A DNA stretch of 64,000 nucleotides from contig NZ_JBFANZ010000003.1 of NCBI RefSeq assembly GCF_040659735.1, positions 62,001-126,000 on the forward strand, read 5' to 3'. The translations under genes were made by a program, and so were the position numbers. Below the pieces are notes generated by a model. The model searched no databases. It saw only the letters and a list, made by a program, of their open reading frames with translations, and was not told the origin of the DNA. Numbering within the stretch: the stretch's first letter is position 1; each line of letters begins with the position of its first letter. Of the stretch, positions 32,401 to 40,740 are shown in pieces. Source of the DNA: Micromonospora_I sp040659735. GTDB lineage: Bacteria; Actinomycetota; Actinomycetes; Mycobacteriales; Micromonosporaceae.

Positions 32401-33218
32401 GGTGCCGTTGCGTTGGTCGCATGGAAGATCGAGGCAGGCTTGAGCGGTGAAGCTGTCGATCCGTTCCCGTACCTTGCTGCCGCCAAAGTCTGCCTTCGCC
32501 GGGTTCCGGTTCCCGGCTGAGGTGATCGTCGTCGCGGTCCGGTGGTACCTGCGCTACAACCTCTCCTACCGCGACGTGGAGGAACTGCTGGTCGAGCGCG
32601 GTGTGGAGGGTGACCACGTCACCGTCTACCGGTGGGTGCAACGGTTCACGCCGCTGCTGGCCGACGCCGCTCGGTTTGCCCGCCACTCGCCCGGCGACAG
32701 GTGGCACGTCGACGAGACCTACGTCAAGGTCAACGGCTTGTGGCGCTACGTGTATCGGGCGATCGACCAATACGGGCAGGTCATCGACGTGCTGGTCTCG
32801 GCCCGCCGCGACGCCGACGCGGCCCGGCGATTCTTTCGCCGGGCGTTGTCGGCACTGAAGGTGACACCCAGCGAGGTCGTCACCGACGGCGCCGCGATCT
32901 ACCCCGCGGTACTCGACGAACTGGTCCCCCCGGGGCACCACGTCGAGCAGTACGCCAACAATCCGATCGAGGCCGACCACAGCCAACTCAAACACCGGCT
33001 GAAACCGATGCGCCGGATGCGGACCGATCGAACAGCCCAGGTGGTCATCGCCGGACATGCCTTCGTCCAGAACCTCCGCCGCGGACACTACGAACTCGGA
33101 CTCGACGTCCCGCCCGGGTCGCGGGTCGCCGCGGCGTTCACCGAACTCGCCCTGGCGATCTGACCTCGAAACCGACCCCGGCTCAACGCGTCATCCGATC
33201 CGATAACGCAACAGCGTC
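32401..33218 (+). mobile_element. IS6-family insertion sequence, intact copy
   Basis: Left end GGTGCCGTTGCGTT (32401-32414) and right end AACGCAACAGCGTC (33205-33218, reversed GACGCTGTTGCGTT) form a 14-base imperfect inverted repeat. The 818 bp hold one uninterrupted transposase. The right boundary cuts into an M23 peptidase gene, of which only the 3' end survives. No clear 8-bp target duplication is visible. Confidence 0.8.
32447..33163 (+). CDS. IS6-family DDE transposase
   Basis: 238 residues from GTG 32447 (VKLSIRSRTLLPPKSAFAGFRFP). An N-terminal helix-turn-helix (YRDVEELLVERGVEGDHVTVYRWVQRF) is followed by the catalytic core: WHVDETYVKVNGLWRYVYRAID (first Asp), VTDGAAIYPAVL (second Asp) and NNPIEADHSQLKHRL (Glu). 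Length and order are normal for IS6/IS26-like transposases, which move by cointegrate formation. It is the only complete copy of this IS in the window and could have mediated the deletions beside it. Confidence 0.92.
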   Translation: MKLSIRSRTLLPPKSAFAGFRFPAEVIVVAVRWYLRYNLSYRDVEELLVERGVEGDHVTVYRWVQRFTPLLADAARFARHSPGDRWHVDETYVKVNGLWRYVYRAIDQYGQVIDVLVSARRDADAARRFFRRALSALKVTPSEVVTDGAAIYPAVLDELVPPGHHVEQYANNPIEADHSQLKHRLKPMRRMRTDRTAQVVIAGHAFVQNLRRGHYELGLDVPPGSRVAAAFTELALAI

Positions 33219-33381
33219 GTTCGGCGGACAGGTCATCGGCGTTGTTGGTTCATCCGGCAACTCCTCCGGCCCGCACCTGCACTACGAAGTTCATCTCGGC
33301 GACCACAGCTCGGCTACCGCCGCGGACCCCGTGCCGTTCATGGCATCCGTCGAGGCCCCGCTCGGTCAAAATGAGCGGTGA
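33219..33381 (+). pseudogene. M23 (LytM) peptidase, C-terminal remnant
   Basis: FGGQVIGVVGSSGNSSGPHLHYEVHLGD is the terminal part of an M23 metallopeptidase, including the HxH zinc motif (HLH). The upstream catalytic half has been removed by the IS6 element that ends at 33218. M23 peptidases of this kind are common among wall-lytic proteins of actinobacterial conjugative elements, so this is probably a relic of transfer genes. Confidence 0.75.
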
Positions 33382-33428
33382 TGGGGTCTGTAAACGGACG
33401 GTGTCTCCTGATCAAGGAGTAGGCACCA

Positions 33429-33560
33429 ATGACCGATGAGACGACGACCGCCGTGGATACTGCCGCGGTGGCGAAGAAGGATCCGGCGCAGCCGCCGGCG
33501 AACGGGGTCGATGACGAGCTGGTGGGCCGGCTGGTGGAGCAGGCCCGGGCGGGCACTGAT
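33429..33560 (+). pseudogene. IS256-family transposase N-terminal fragment
   Basis: ATG 33429 behind CAAGGAG opens a stretch ending in GVDDELVGRLVEQARA, the usual N-terminal region of IS256 (mutator-type) transposases. The similarity ends at about 33555 and integrase-like sequence follows. A C-terminal piece of an IS256 transposase lies at 41230-41477. Confidence 0.5.
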
Positions 33561-34123
33561 CCTGCTCTTCGGCACCACCACCGCCCGGCTCATCCGCCTG
33601 CACACCGACGCAGTCGTGACCGAGCCCGACGGATAAGTCAAGCTCCACCTCGGGCCGGCTCCGCTTCTCCTACCACCGCCACTGGCCGCCATCGCCGTCG
33701 AGCAAGCCGCCGACCCGGCGCAGCCCCCGGACCCCACTGGCACGAATCGCCCGCAAACCGCTGCTGTTCCCCAGCCGGGCCCCCAACCAGCCGATCGCCG
33801 CGCGCCGCCTGCGCAACAAACTTCGCAGGCACGGCATCGCACCGGTCCCCGGCAAGCACGCCGCCTTGGTCGCCATGACCAGCGACATCCCCGCACCGAT
33901 CCTCGCCGACCTACCCGGCGTCACCCCGGCAACGGCAGTCCGCTGGGCCGACGCAGTCAACACCGACTGGACCCACTACCTCGCCGCCCGCGACCAGACC
34001 TCGTCAACGACAGACCGCACCTCCGATCTGCGCACTAACGGCTCTGTCAATTCAGCAGGCGCTGCGCCCAATACACCTGGCCATCAAGCCCGACGTTGGT
34101 CAGAGCCACCAGGAAGTCGCTGA
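33556..34123 (+). pseudogene. Tyrosine-type site-specific integrase, degraded C-terminal part
   Basis: In changing frames the translation gives LLFGTTTARLIRLHTDAVV, KLHLGPAPLLLPPPLAAI, then LFPSRAPNQPIAARRLRNKLRRHGIAPVPGKHAALVAM and DIPAPILADLPGVTPATAVRWADAVNTDW. This is the C-terminal layout of actinobacterial XerD-like integrases of plasmids and linear elements. An in-frame stop near 33634 and at least one frameshift near 33700 inactivate it. It is a second, unrelated recombinase relic inside the island. Confidence 0.6.
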
Positions 34124-34729
34124 CTGCAGGTGGGGATCATGTATTGCTGGCCGCCGCCTGCCAGCGGCAAGGACTCGTAAGCAGCCCACCACTCCGGCCG
34201 TCAACAGCGCCAGTCCACTGATGATGTCGGCCACCCGGTTCGGCCAGGGCAGGATCGCGGGGGTGGTGAACCGACCGACGACGAACGGCTCGATCACGGC
34301 TCCGACGGGAACGACAAGGCGGGCCGCGACCCCCCACGGATCCAACCGGCGAGCGATCGCGCCCACCAGGCCGAGCGGCCCGCCCACGACCATCGCCGCC
34401 AGGAGCCAGTGCAAGTTGGCCGCCCAGACGTTCAGATCGAACATGCCGAAGGCTATCCCCACGCCGTAGTGCACGACGCAAGCGGTGAGCAAGGCGACGA
34501 CTCCAGCGGCAACGGCCGGCGCGGGGCGGCGGACGAGCCACCCGGACACCACTGCCAGCCCGGCCCAGACCGTCCCCGCGTTGACCAGCTGGCTCAGGGT
34601 CAACCGGCCGGCCAGCAAGGTGTCCGCCTTGCCTTCGAGCTGGCTCAGAGTCGTCACGTTTGAGGCAAGCGATACCAGAGCCAGCACACTGGCGGCGAAA
34701 ACGACCAGGCTCCATCCCCGTCGATTCAT
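34100..34729 (-). CDS. Hypothetical membrane protein (209 aa)
   Basis: Six predicted hydrophobic segments (for example RGWSLVVFAASVLALVSLAS at the N-terminus, then AVAAGVVALLTACVVHYGVGI and LLAAMVVGGPLGLVGAIARRL). Between them are short charged loops. No transport or enzyme motif is visible and I do not recognise the family. The frame is intact although it lies among relics; its end overlaps the tail of the integrase relic on the other strand. Confidence 0.65.
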   Translation of the reverse strand: MNRRGWSLVVFAASVLALVSLASNVTTLSQLEGKADTLLAGRLTLSQLVNAGTVWAGLAVVSGWLVRRPAPAVAAGVVALLTACVVHYGVGIAFGMFDLNVWAANLHWLLAAMVVGGPLGLVGAIARRLDPWGVAARLVVPVGAVIEPFVVGRFTTPAILPWPNRVADIISGLALLTAGVVGCLRVLAAGRRRPAIHDPHLQSATSWWL

Positions 34730-35336
34730 AGCCAGAGGCTACGCACTTGCAGTTCGGCCCCTGCCGTGCACTGGCTGGAACGCATCGTCCTGGAGCACAC
34801 CGCGTTTTCGCCGACGAGGGTCGTAGCTTGCCCAGAGCTCGGCAGAACCCAAAGGCCGACTGGCCTGTGAGACCGGGTGTTGCTGTCCGACGAGGTCGGC
34901 CGACGCTTACTCTTCGGTGTCGGGATCGCGATCTTCCTCAACCCCGGACACCGTCGGCCATTAGATTGGCTAGGCGACGAACGAACGGTGCCAGGCGACG
35001 TCGTCGCTGTGTGCACGACCCTCGAGCCCGGCAGCGCCGCCACCGCACGGGCCAGGGTGACAGCTGGAAACAGCTACCCCGACGTGTAGTCCTACCGGCA
35101 GGGTCGTTGTGATTGCCGGACTGACGCCTTGCACCGCCAAGGTCCAAGACGCGCAGGCATACCACACGTCTCGAACAACGCCGGTTCGCAGCAAAGTGGG
35201 GGGTGATCGAAATTGCAACATTCGTCCCGTTGGCTCGGTCTGCGACGCGCACGACATCGCCGAGGAGGTGACCGCCCGACAGGGCAAGCCGAATGACTGA
35301 GCGATCTGTAGTCGCCTTGCAGCCGCGAGTGTCTGA
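34730..35336. other. No confident gene; one short ORF at 34877-35089
   Basis: About 600 bp between two minus-strand genes. A 70-codon plus-strand ORF (34877-35089) contains RRLLFGVGIAIFLNPGHRRPLDWLGDERTVPGD, which looks protein-like, but its start and length are doubtful and it may be a piece of a decayed gene. Nothing else is recognisable. Confidence 0.3.
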
Positions 35337-36992
35337 TCATGTCGGCTGCGCCCGCTGTGCCCGACGCCGCTCGCGCTCGGCCGCACGCTGGTGCGCGTGG
35401 GCGAGGAGGTGCTCGACCTTCGTTTGCGAGCTGGTTCCCGTGTTGAGGATGCTCGCCCAGCCTTGGACCGCGTAGATGGGATGCGGAACTATCTGGTCCA
35501 TCGCGGCGAAGTCGACTTGGTTGCGGTGATCGGGGAACTCCTGGGGCGGGTAGCCGAATACCTGCTGGAACTTGGTACGGCCTAACTCGATGTTGAGCCG
35601 GAACACGCCGACACGATCCAGTCGTGACTGCTCGTCGAAGCCGGGAAGGTCGTGCCCGACGATGGTGGCGAAGGGGCGGCGCCGATCAGGCCCGACGAAG
35701 AAGAAACGTTCGTCCCAGCTCACCTCGGGTGCTTCCGATTGCGGGCCGGCCTGCAGTTGTGTCACGCCCGGGAGCTCTTGGATTCGGGCAGCGACGGTGG
35801 TCGCGGCCGCCGGGAACCGGTCGATGTGCCATACCGCGTCGCAGTGCGCGACCGTTTCGGCGTCCAGCGGAAAGTATCCCTGTTCGGCTGTCATGTCCGT
35901 GCGGACCCGCGCGTGGCCCAGCAGCGTGGTGAGGCATGCCGCGTCGAAGATCGGGCCTTGCGCGGTCGCTGTGCCGAGCGCGCCCTCGAACGTGTCACGG
36001 GCCGGCGCCTGCAGGCCTAGCGCGGAGCTGGCGCCGAGGCTGCCGACGACGTGCGCGTAGCGGGGGCCGAGCAGGGTTCCCACGATCGCGCCGGCACTGG
36101 ACCACTCGAGGTCCATGCCGCCCAGGAGCCAGGTGCTGGGGTGCCGTTGCAGGTGCCGGTTATGGGCGAAGACCAGGGTCGGGCCGCGGTGCTGCTCAGC
36201 GGCGCGGATGTCCAGCAGGTTCTGGGCCATCCAAGCGTCGCGCACCCCGAGTAGCCGGGACGTACGCTCGGCCGCAGGTGCTGGGTCGGCTGCGGTTGCG
36301 TGGTAGCGCAGGAGGCCGCGTGCGGTCGTAGCGTGCAGCCGAGCCTGCCGCCAGTCGTCCGGCGTGGATGCGGCCGTCAGTCGAGGCGCATGGGTGTACA
36401 GGGTGGTGAGCAGGTCGTCGGCGAGTACCCGCAGCGCTGCGGCTTTCGACGAGCGTCCGATGGAGTTTCTGCCGTCCATCAGTGCTGCCGGATCGCTCCA
36501 CTGCGCGTCGTCACCGATCAGCTGGTCCACGTTTCCGGCGCCCGCGGGCAACCCTTGAGCGCCGATATGCGCGAGCAGGTAGTCGCGTAGGTGCCGCAGG
36601 TACGGTCCAGGGCTGGGGGCACTCGTCATCTCCAACGGCGCGTCGAAGCCGTGGAACGTCAGCCGCTCACCATGCGGCACGGACTGGTTGTAGGCGCGCA
36701 TCCACTCCAGCAGCTCCCGGTTGGCGGCGAGTGCGCCGAGGCCGTGGCTGAACCCTTTGCTCAGCACATCGTCGAGCGTCTCGCTGGCGCCGCGGACGTA
36801 GGCGTCGACGGCGTGCCCGGCGATCCGATCGGATTCCACGGCGATGGAGCGGAACCCGCGGGCAGCGAGTTGCTCGAAGATCTGGTTGCGCAGGCGGGGG
36901 AAAGCTGGCTCGCCATGTGTCGGCTCGCCGAGGGCGAGCACTTCCACGGTGCTGGTTCGCGAATCAAGAAGAGTCTCCAGGTCGATTGCCAT
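35337..36992 (-). CDS. Erythromycin esterase-family protein fused to a DUF6194 domain
   Basis: 551 residues. Residues 1-390 form an erythromycin esterase-type domain: LALGEPTHGEPAFPRLRNQIF with the catalytic Glu/His cluster, FRSIAVESDRIAGHAVDAYV, LTFHGFDAP and VFAHNRHLQRHPSTWLLGGMDLEWSSAG. Residues about 395-545 match DUF6194: RIQELPGVTQLQAGPQSEAP, WDERFFFVGPDRRRPFATIVG, RLNIELGRTKFQQVFG and PHPIYAVQGWASILNTG. Family knowledge says the first domain hydrolyses the macrolide lactone ring or related esters; the role of the second is unknown. Start ATG 36992 lies back to back with a broken MerR-type regulator, with about 64 bp to its likely start, the expected arrangement for MerR control. Confidence 0.87.
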   Translation of the reverse strand: MAIDLETLLDSRTSTVEVLALGEPTHGEPAFPRLRNQIFEQLAARGFRSIAVESDRIAGHAVDAYVRGASETLDDVLSKGFSHGLGALAANRELLEWMRAYNQSVPHGERLTFHGFDAPLEMTSAPSPGPYLRHLRDYLLAHIGAQGLPAGAGNVDQLIGDDAQWSDPAALMDGRNSIGRSSKAAALRVLADDLLTTLYTHAPRLTAASTPDDWRQARLHATTARGLLRYHATAADPAPAAERTSRLLGVRDAWMAQNLLDIRAAEQHRGPTLVFAHNRHLQRHPSTWLLGGMDLEWSSAGAIVGTLLGPRYAHVVGSLGASSALGLQAPARDTFEGALGTATAQGPIFDAACLTTLLGHARVRTDMTAEQGYFPLDAETVAHCDAVWHIDRFPAAATTVAARIQELPGVTQLQAGPQSEAPEVSWDERFFFVGPDRRRPFATIVGHDLPGFDEQSRLDRVGVFRLNIELGRTKFQQVFGYPPQEFPDHRNQVDFAAMDQIVPHPIYAVQGWASILNTGTSSQTKVEHLLAHAHQRAAERERRRAQRAQPT

Positions 36993-37056
36993 GACTTTGA
37001 CCGTATCGTTGAACTTGCTGTTGAAGCTTTTCGCAAAACCGTGCTGGGAGGATCGT

Positions 37057-37790
37057 CTGAAGCCTCAAAGCCGGGTACAGAGCCGACCGGCCGACCTGGC
37101 GCGGGCGCACGGCATCTCCGCCCAAGCGGTCCGCAACTACGAGCGCGCTGGACTGCTCCCGTCCGCCCAGCGCACCGCGCACGGCTACCGGGTCTACTCG
37201 GCCGTGCACGCAGGCGCGTTGAACGCCTACCTGGCACTGGTCCCGGCGTACGGCCACGCGGCTGCCAGAACGATCATGTGGGCGGTCCACCGCGGCGACC
37301 TCGACGCCGCCTTCCAGGCAATCGATGCCGGTCACGCCCAACTGATCCGTGACCGGTAGACGCTCGACTCCGTCGAGACCGCGGTCGGCATCATCATCGA
37401 CAGGCCCGCCGCAGACCGCCCGGCCCGGCCGCTTGGGGTCGGCGCCGTGGCCCACCGGCTCGGCGTCACAGCAGCTGCGATCCGCAAATGGGAACGCGCC
37501 GGGATCCTCACGCCGCAACGCGACCGCGCCACCGGCCACCGCCTCTACCGTGCCAGCGACGTACGCGACGCCGAACTCACCCACCTGCTACGGCGCGGCG
37601 GCTACCCGCTGGCCCACATCGCCACGGTGGTGCGGCACGTCCACGATGCGGGCGGCGCCGAGCCGCTGGCCGACTCGGTTGGCGGCAGCGGCTTGCCGAG
37701 CGGGGCCGCGCCATGCTCACCGCCGCCGCGCATCTCGACTCCTACCTGCTCCTACGCGACGATGGCGGCGGCAGTTCGCAGCCAGCGTGA
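37057..37790 (+). pseudogene. Double MerR-type regulator (TioE-like), nonsense and frameshift
   Basis: From a rare CTG at 37057 (RBS GGGAGGA at 37046-37052) the frame gives DLARAHGISAQAVRNYERAGLLPSAQR, a MerR helix-turn-helix, and stops at TAG 37357-37359. The same frame then continues with ETAVGIIIDRPAA and a second MerR unit, AHRLGVTAAAIRKWERAGILTPQRDRATGHRLY, then shifts near 37690 into RLAERGRAMLTAAAHLDSYLLL and stops at 37790. Two MerR units in one protein is the layout of TioE-like regulators of resistance genes. A CAG to TAG change and a one-base indel explain the present state. A separate 100-residue one-unit protein could still be made. Confidence 0.75.
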
Positions 37791-37871
37791 TCAACCCGGC
37801 GTTGCGGGCGCGCGGGTGTCGGATGCCATGTCTGCGAGATCCCCGTCCTGCGGACCGCCACCTACATCGCC

Positions 37872-38058
37872 AATAACTTGCCAGCACGGTCGCTGAGGAC
37901 CTCAGCAGGATCCGCTCAGCCAGAATCTTCTCCGCCTGGTGCAGCCCCGAACGCACGATGCGTTCCACCCGATCCGGAGTCGGTGGCTCGATCGACCGAC
38001 CATCATGCCCGCACAGCGATCGGCGCCCCGACTGATCGACGACGACCACCCCGCCCAA
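37872..38058 (-). pseudogene. Tn3-family transposase fragment (DUF4158-like)
   Basis: The minus-strand reading IEPPTPDRVERIVRSGLHQAEKILAERILLR fits the N-terminal region of Tn3-type transposases (Pro-Pro-x-x-x-Arg then an RIVRSALH-like helix). The frame is short and flanked by non-conserved sequence. No Tn3 terminal repeat is visible. Confidence 0.35.
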
Positions 38059-38253
38059 CGAGGGCGACGCTATGCCCGCCGCCTCGTGGCGACTCCCCGA
38101 CCACGGGGGTTACGAAGACACGACCGCGACCAGGCGTCATCGTTCCCCCGCACCCCACTCAGGCCACTCCACGACGCCGCATATCCACCCGCGCTCGGGG
38201 CACCACCCGCCGTGCGCGGGCCGCCCTGCGCCCGAACCAGGGAGAACAAACCA

Positions 38254-38375
38254 TGGACGACACGGTCGAACGCGCCGACGACGCCGAGCCCGACGACAGC
38301 AGCAGCCTCAGTGTCGGCGACCCGGTCCGGGCAAAACTCGTCTGCTGGCACGGCAATGCGCCACCTGCATTTGCC
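38254..38375 (+). other. Start of a small gene cut by the IS at 38376
   Basis: ATG 38254, preceded by GGGAGAAC, opens MDDTVERADDAEPDDSSSLS and about 40 residues follow (SVGDPVRAKLVCWHGN) before the terminal repeat of the insertion sequence. The acidic N-terminus looks real. No family recognised. Confidence 0.3.
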
Positions 38376-39566
38376 TGTGGGGTTCCAAAACTCTGAACCG
38401 GTGGTGACCTGGACGTCTACGCGGATCGTTCGTACTCGGTGATGAGCCCGCCGAGGACGGGTCGGCGTTTGATCCGTTTGTGGGTTAGGTCGATGACGGG
38501 ACGGTCGGATCGTGGGGGCTGCAACTGCAGGGCCCGATGGGGACGGTGGCCGTTGTAGTGAAGCGCGTATTCACCGAGTGCTCGGCGTAGATGTCGTTGG
38601 CCGAGGATGAGCATGCGGTCAGTGACCTCGGTGCGGGCGGTGAGGACGAACCTCTCCGCGTAGGCGTTGGCTCGCGGGCTACGCGGTGGGATCTTGCACG
38701 CAGTCACGCCGGCGTCGGTTAGCACGGCGTCGAAGGCGGCGGTGAACTGCCCGGCTCGGTCCCGGATCAGGTATTTGAACTGCTCGGTCCGTTCACCGAG
38801 GTCCATGAGCAGATTTCTGGCTTGCTGGACGGTCCACGGCCCGTCCGGGTTGGCGGTGACGCCGAGGATGTGCACGTAGCGGGTGCCGACTTCGATGACG
38901 AAGAACACGTATAGGCGCTGGAGGGTGAGCGCGCAGTCGACATGGAAGAAATCGCAGGCGAGCATGGTCGACGCCTGCGTGCGGAGGAACTGCCGCCAGG
39001 TGGTGTGGTCGCGGCGCGCCGGCGCTGGTGGTATGCCGAGTCGTTTGAGGATCCGGCGGATCGTGGAGGCGCCGATCCGGTGGCCGAGGCCGCGTAGCTC
39101 GCCTTGGATGCGCTGGTAGCCCCACCCGGGATTGTCTCGGGCCATCTGCTCGACCAAGGCGACGATGGCCGGGTCGATCGACGGCCGACCGGACCGGTGC
39201 GGGTAGGTCCAGTGCCGGGCGACGAGCCGCCGGTGCCACCGCAGAACCGTGGCCGGGGTGACGAGACGGTGCGCCGTCAATGCCCGAGGCAGGAGCCTGA
39301 TCAGGGCGGCGAGCACCGCCCGGTCGGCCCAGTTCAGCCGAGGCGGGGGGTTCTGCCGGCGCAGGACCGCGTTCTCGTGACGCAGGACCAAGATCTCTAC
39401 ATCTTTGGCCGCGCTGGTACGGGCGAGGAGAGCAAGCCAGCCGGCAATGTGGCAGAACATGAGGTAGAGCAGGCGTAACGACACGCATCATGATGATGCC
39501 CGACGGCATGGCCGAGCGCTGCGTCTGTCCAGGTCAATCACAGTGACGGGGTTTTGGAACCCCGCA
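38376..39566 (-). mobile_element. Insertion sequence with rve-type transposase (IS3/IS481-like)
   Basis: The left end TGTGGGGTTCCAAAAC (38376-38391) and the right end, reversed TGCGGGGTTCCAAAAC (39551-39566), are inverted repeats with 15 of 16 identical bases, and imperfect matching continues inward to GACCTGGAC, about 40 bp in all. One transposase gene on the minus strand fills the element. It has split or truncated a HAD-type gene on its right. Confidence 0.85.
38417..39484 (-). CDS. Integrase-core (rve) DDE transposase
   Basis: 355 residues. The N-terminus VEILVLRHENAVLRRQ is typical of a large actinobacterial group, followed by a helix-turn-helix (LVTPATVLRWHRRLVARHW), GWGYQRIQGELRGLGHRIGASTIRRIL, and the catalytic core with MLACDFFHVD (first Asp), YLIRDRAGQF (second Asp) and SPRANAYAERFV (Glu). 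The reading frame is intact, so the element may still be active. Assignment between IS3 and IS481 is not resolved. Confidence 0.88.
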   Translation of the reverse strand: MSLRLLYLMFCHIAGWLALLARTSAAKDVEILVLRHENAVLRRQNPPPRLNWADRAVLAALIRLLPRALTAHRLVTPATVLRWHRRLVARHWTYPHRSGRPSIDPAIVALVEQMARDNPGWGYQRIQGELRGLGHRIGASTIRRILKRLGIPPAPARRDHTTWRQFLRTQASTMLACDFFHVDCALTLQRLYVFFVIEVGTRYVHILGVTANPDGPWTVQQARNLLMDLGERTEQFKYLIRDRAGQFTAAFDAVLTDAGVTACKIPPRSPRANAYAERFVLTARTEVTDRMLILGQRHLRRALGEYALHYNGHRPHRALQLQPPRSDRPVIDLTHKRIKRRPVLGGLITEYERSA

Positions 39567-39968
39567 GCCAGTGGGAATCCTCTGCTCGAGCGGCTCGACC
39601 CGCACGACGGGCGCAGGCTGCTGGCGCTCGGATGCCAGTTGGTCTGGGCAACGACCTGGATGTCCGAGGCGAACGAGGTCATCTCACCGCGACTCGGGCT
39701 CCCGGACCTCCCCGTCGTCGAATGGCCCGACACCGACGAAGATCCAACGCCGGGCCTGCACTGGAAAACGGCACCCCTCACCCGTTGGGCAACCGGACGC
39801 CCGTTCGTCTGGCTCGACGACGAGACAACCGATGTTGACCGGCGATGGGTCGCCACCCACTACCCCGAGCGGGCACTGCTGCACCGAGTCGATCCACACC
39901 TGGGGCTGACCGAGGCCGATTTCTCTACGGTCCGCCGATGGCTCGAGCAGGACCACGGCACTGCCTGA
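39567..39968 (+). pseudogene. HAD-type phosphatase-like protein, N-terminus removed by IS
   Basis: About 133 residues remain: RLDPHDGRRLLALGCQLVWATTWMSEANEVISPRLGLPDLP, then WKTAPLTRWATGRPFVWLDDETTDVDRRWV and HRVDPHLGLTEADFSTVRRWL. This matches the second half of the HAD-like domain common in actinobacteria. The first part, which should contain the nucleophile DxDG motif, is missing because the insertion sequence ends at 39566. ATG 39543 lies in the IS repeat, so a truncated product could be made but would lack the active site. Confidence 0.75.
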
Positions 39969-39976
39969 CTCCCGGC

Positions 39977-40192
39977 ATGCTCGTGCGCCACCCTGGGCGA
40001 CACTACGCTCAGGAGGTGGGTGATGAGGTATCGGGAGAACTCACGCCCCGGCCCTGCCGAGCCGCGGACCTCGCGGCCGTGATCGGTCTACTCGCGATGA
40101 TCGAAGCCGAGCTCATGACGGGTGAGGTCTCCGAACACCTCGCCGGTCGCATCCTGAACAGAGCCCTCCCCCCCCCCTGGACCTGGATCTGA
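39977..40192 (+). CDS. Small hypothetical protein ending at a C10 tract
   Basis: ATG 39977 gives MLVRHPGRHYAQEVGDEV and then AADLAAVIGLLAMIEAELMTGEVSEHLAGRIL, a helical protein segment. The frame closes at 40190-40192, immediately after ten consecutive C residues (40168-40177). In the next frame the sequence stays open to 40498 (LDLTQAGRPHHREAL ... FDELIAPVPDHTTAERSAGLAG), so the tract may have shifted a longer gene. It is 8 bp downstream of the HAD remnant. Confidence 0.45.
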   Translation: MLVRHPGRHYAQEVGDEVSGELTPRPCRAADLAAVIGLLAMIEAELMTGEVSEHLAGRILNRALPPPWTWI

Positions 40193-40606
40193 CCCAAGCA
40201 GGGCGTCCCCACCACCGCGAAGCCCTCCACTGCCCCCACCGCCTGCTCAGCGATAGCGCGTCAACGTGCTCATCGACTGCTGGCGCCCGATGCCACCGAA
40301 CGGTCACATTCGCAGCGGTTGACCGCCGGACGAGCAGCCGCATCTCAGCCGCCGCGCCCGGGGGACGGTTCGACGAACTCATCGCGCCCGTTCCCGACCA
40401 CACGACCGCCGAACGGTCCGCCGGCCTCGCCGGTCCTGTCATCGGCGGGAAGGTTGAGCAAACAACTCACGGCGAGCAACAACGAGCCTTTTTATCGTGA
40501 CGGTGGAGGTCACGGCCAAGTGGAGACCCCAGGTGTCAACATAGGACGAGACTCCCGGTAAGACAGCAGTCGACCAAGATCAGATGCCCCAACCGGGAGC
40601 CTCGCT
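40193..40606. other. Possible out-of-frame continuation and an IS end
   Basis: 40193-40498 stays open in the frame entered by adding or removing one C in the tract. From about 40540 the sequence GACTCCCGGTAAGACAGC and CCGGGAGCCTCGCTGTGCCGTCTTACC look like the start of an insertion sequence, leading to the transposase remnant at 40607. Confidence 0.3.
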
Positions 40607-40700
40607 GTGCCGTCTTACCCTGCCGCGATTCCGTTGTCCGCCCGCAGCCTGAACCCACCTCGCGGATCTCATCCACTCAACCAATCTGATGGCAATCGGC
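40607..40700 (+). pseudogene. Transposase N-terminal remnant
   Basis: GTG 40607 gives VPSYPAAIPLSARSLN, the start typical of one actinobacterial IS5-like transposase group, and a one-base shift then yields HLADLIHS. The rest is absent. It is an IS stub of under 100 bp. Confidence 0.5.
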
Positions 40701-40740
40701 GTGTTTCTAAGTACGAGCACCACACGAGGAAGAGGGCCCG

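Noticed and set aside
37357..37359. TAG recoding (for example pyrrolysine) in the MerR gene
   Set aside because: There is no sign of recoding machinery, and a second inactivating shift occurs in the same gene; a simple CAG to TAG mutation is enough.
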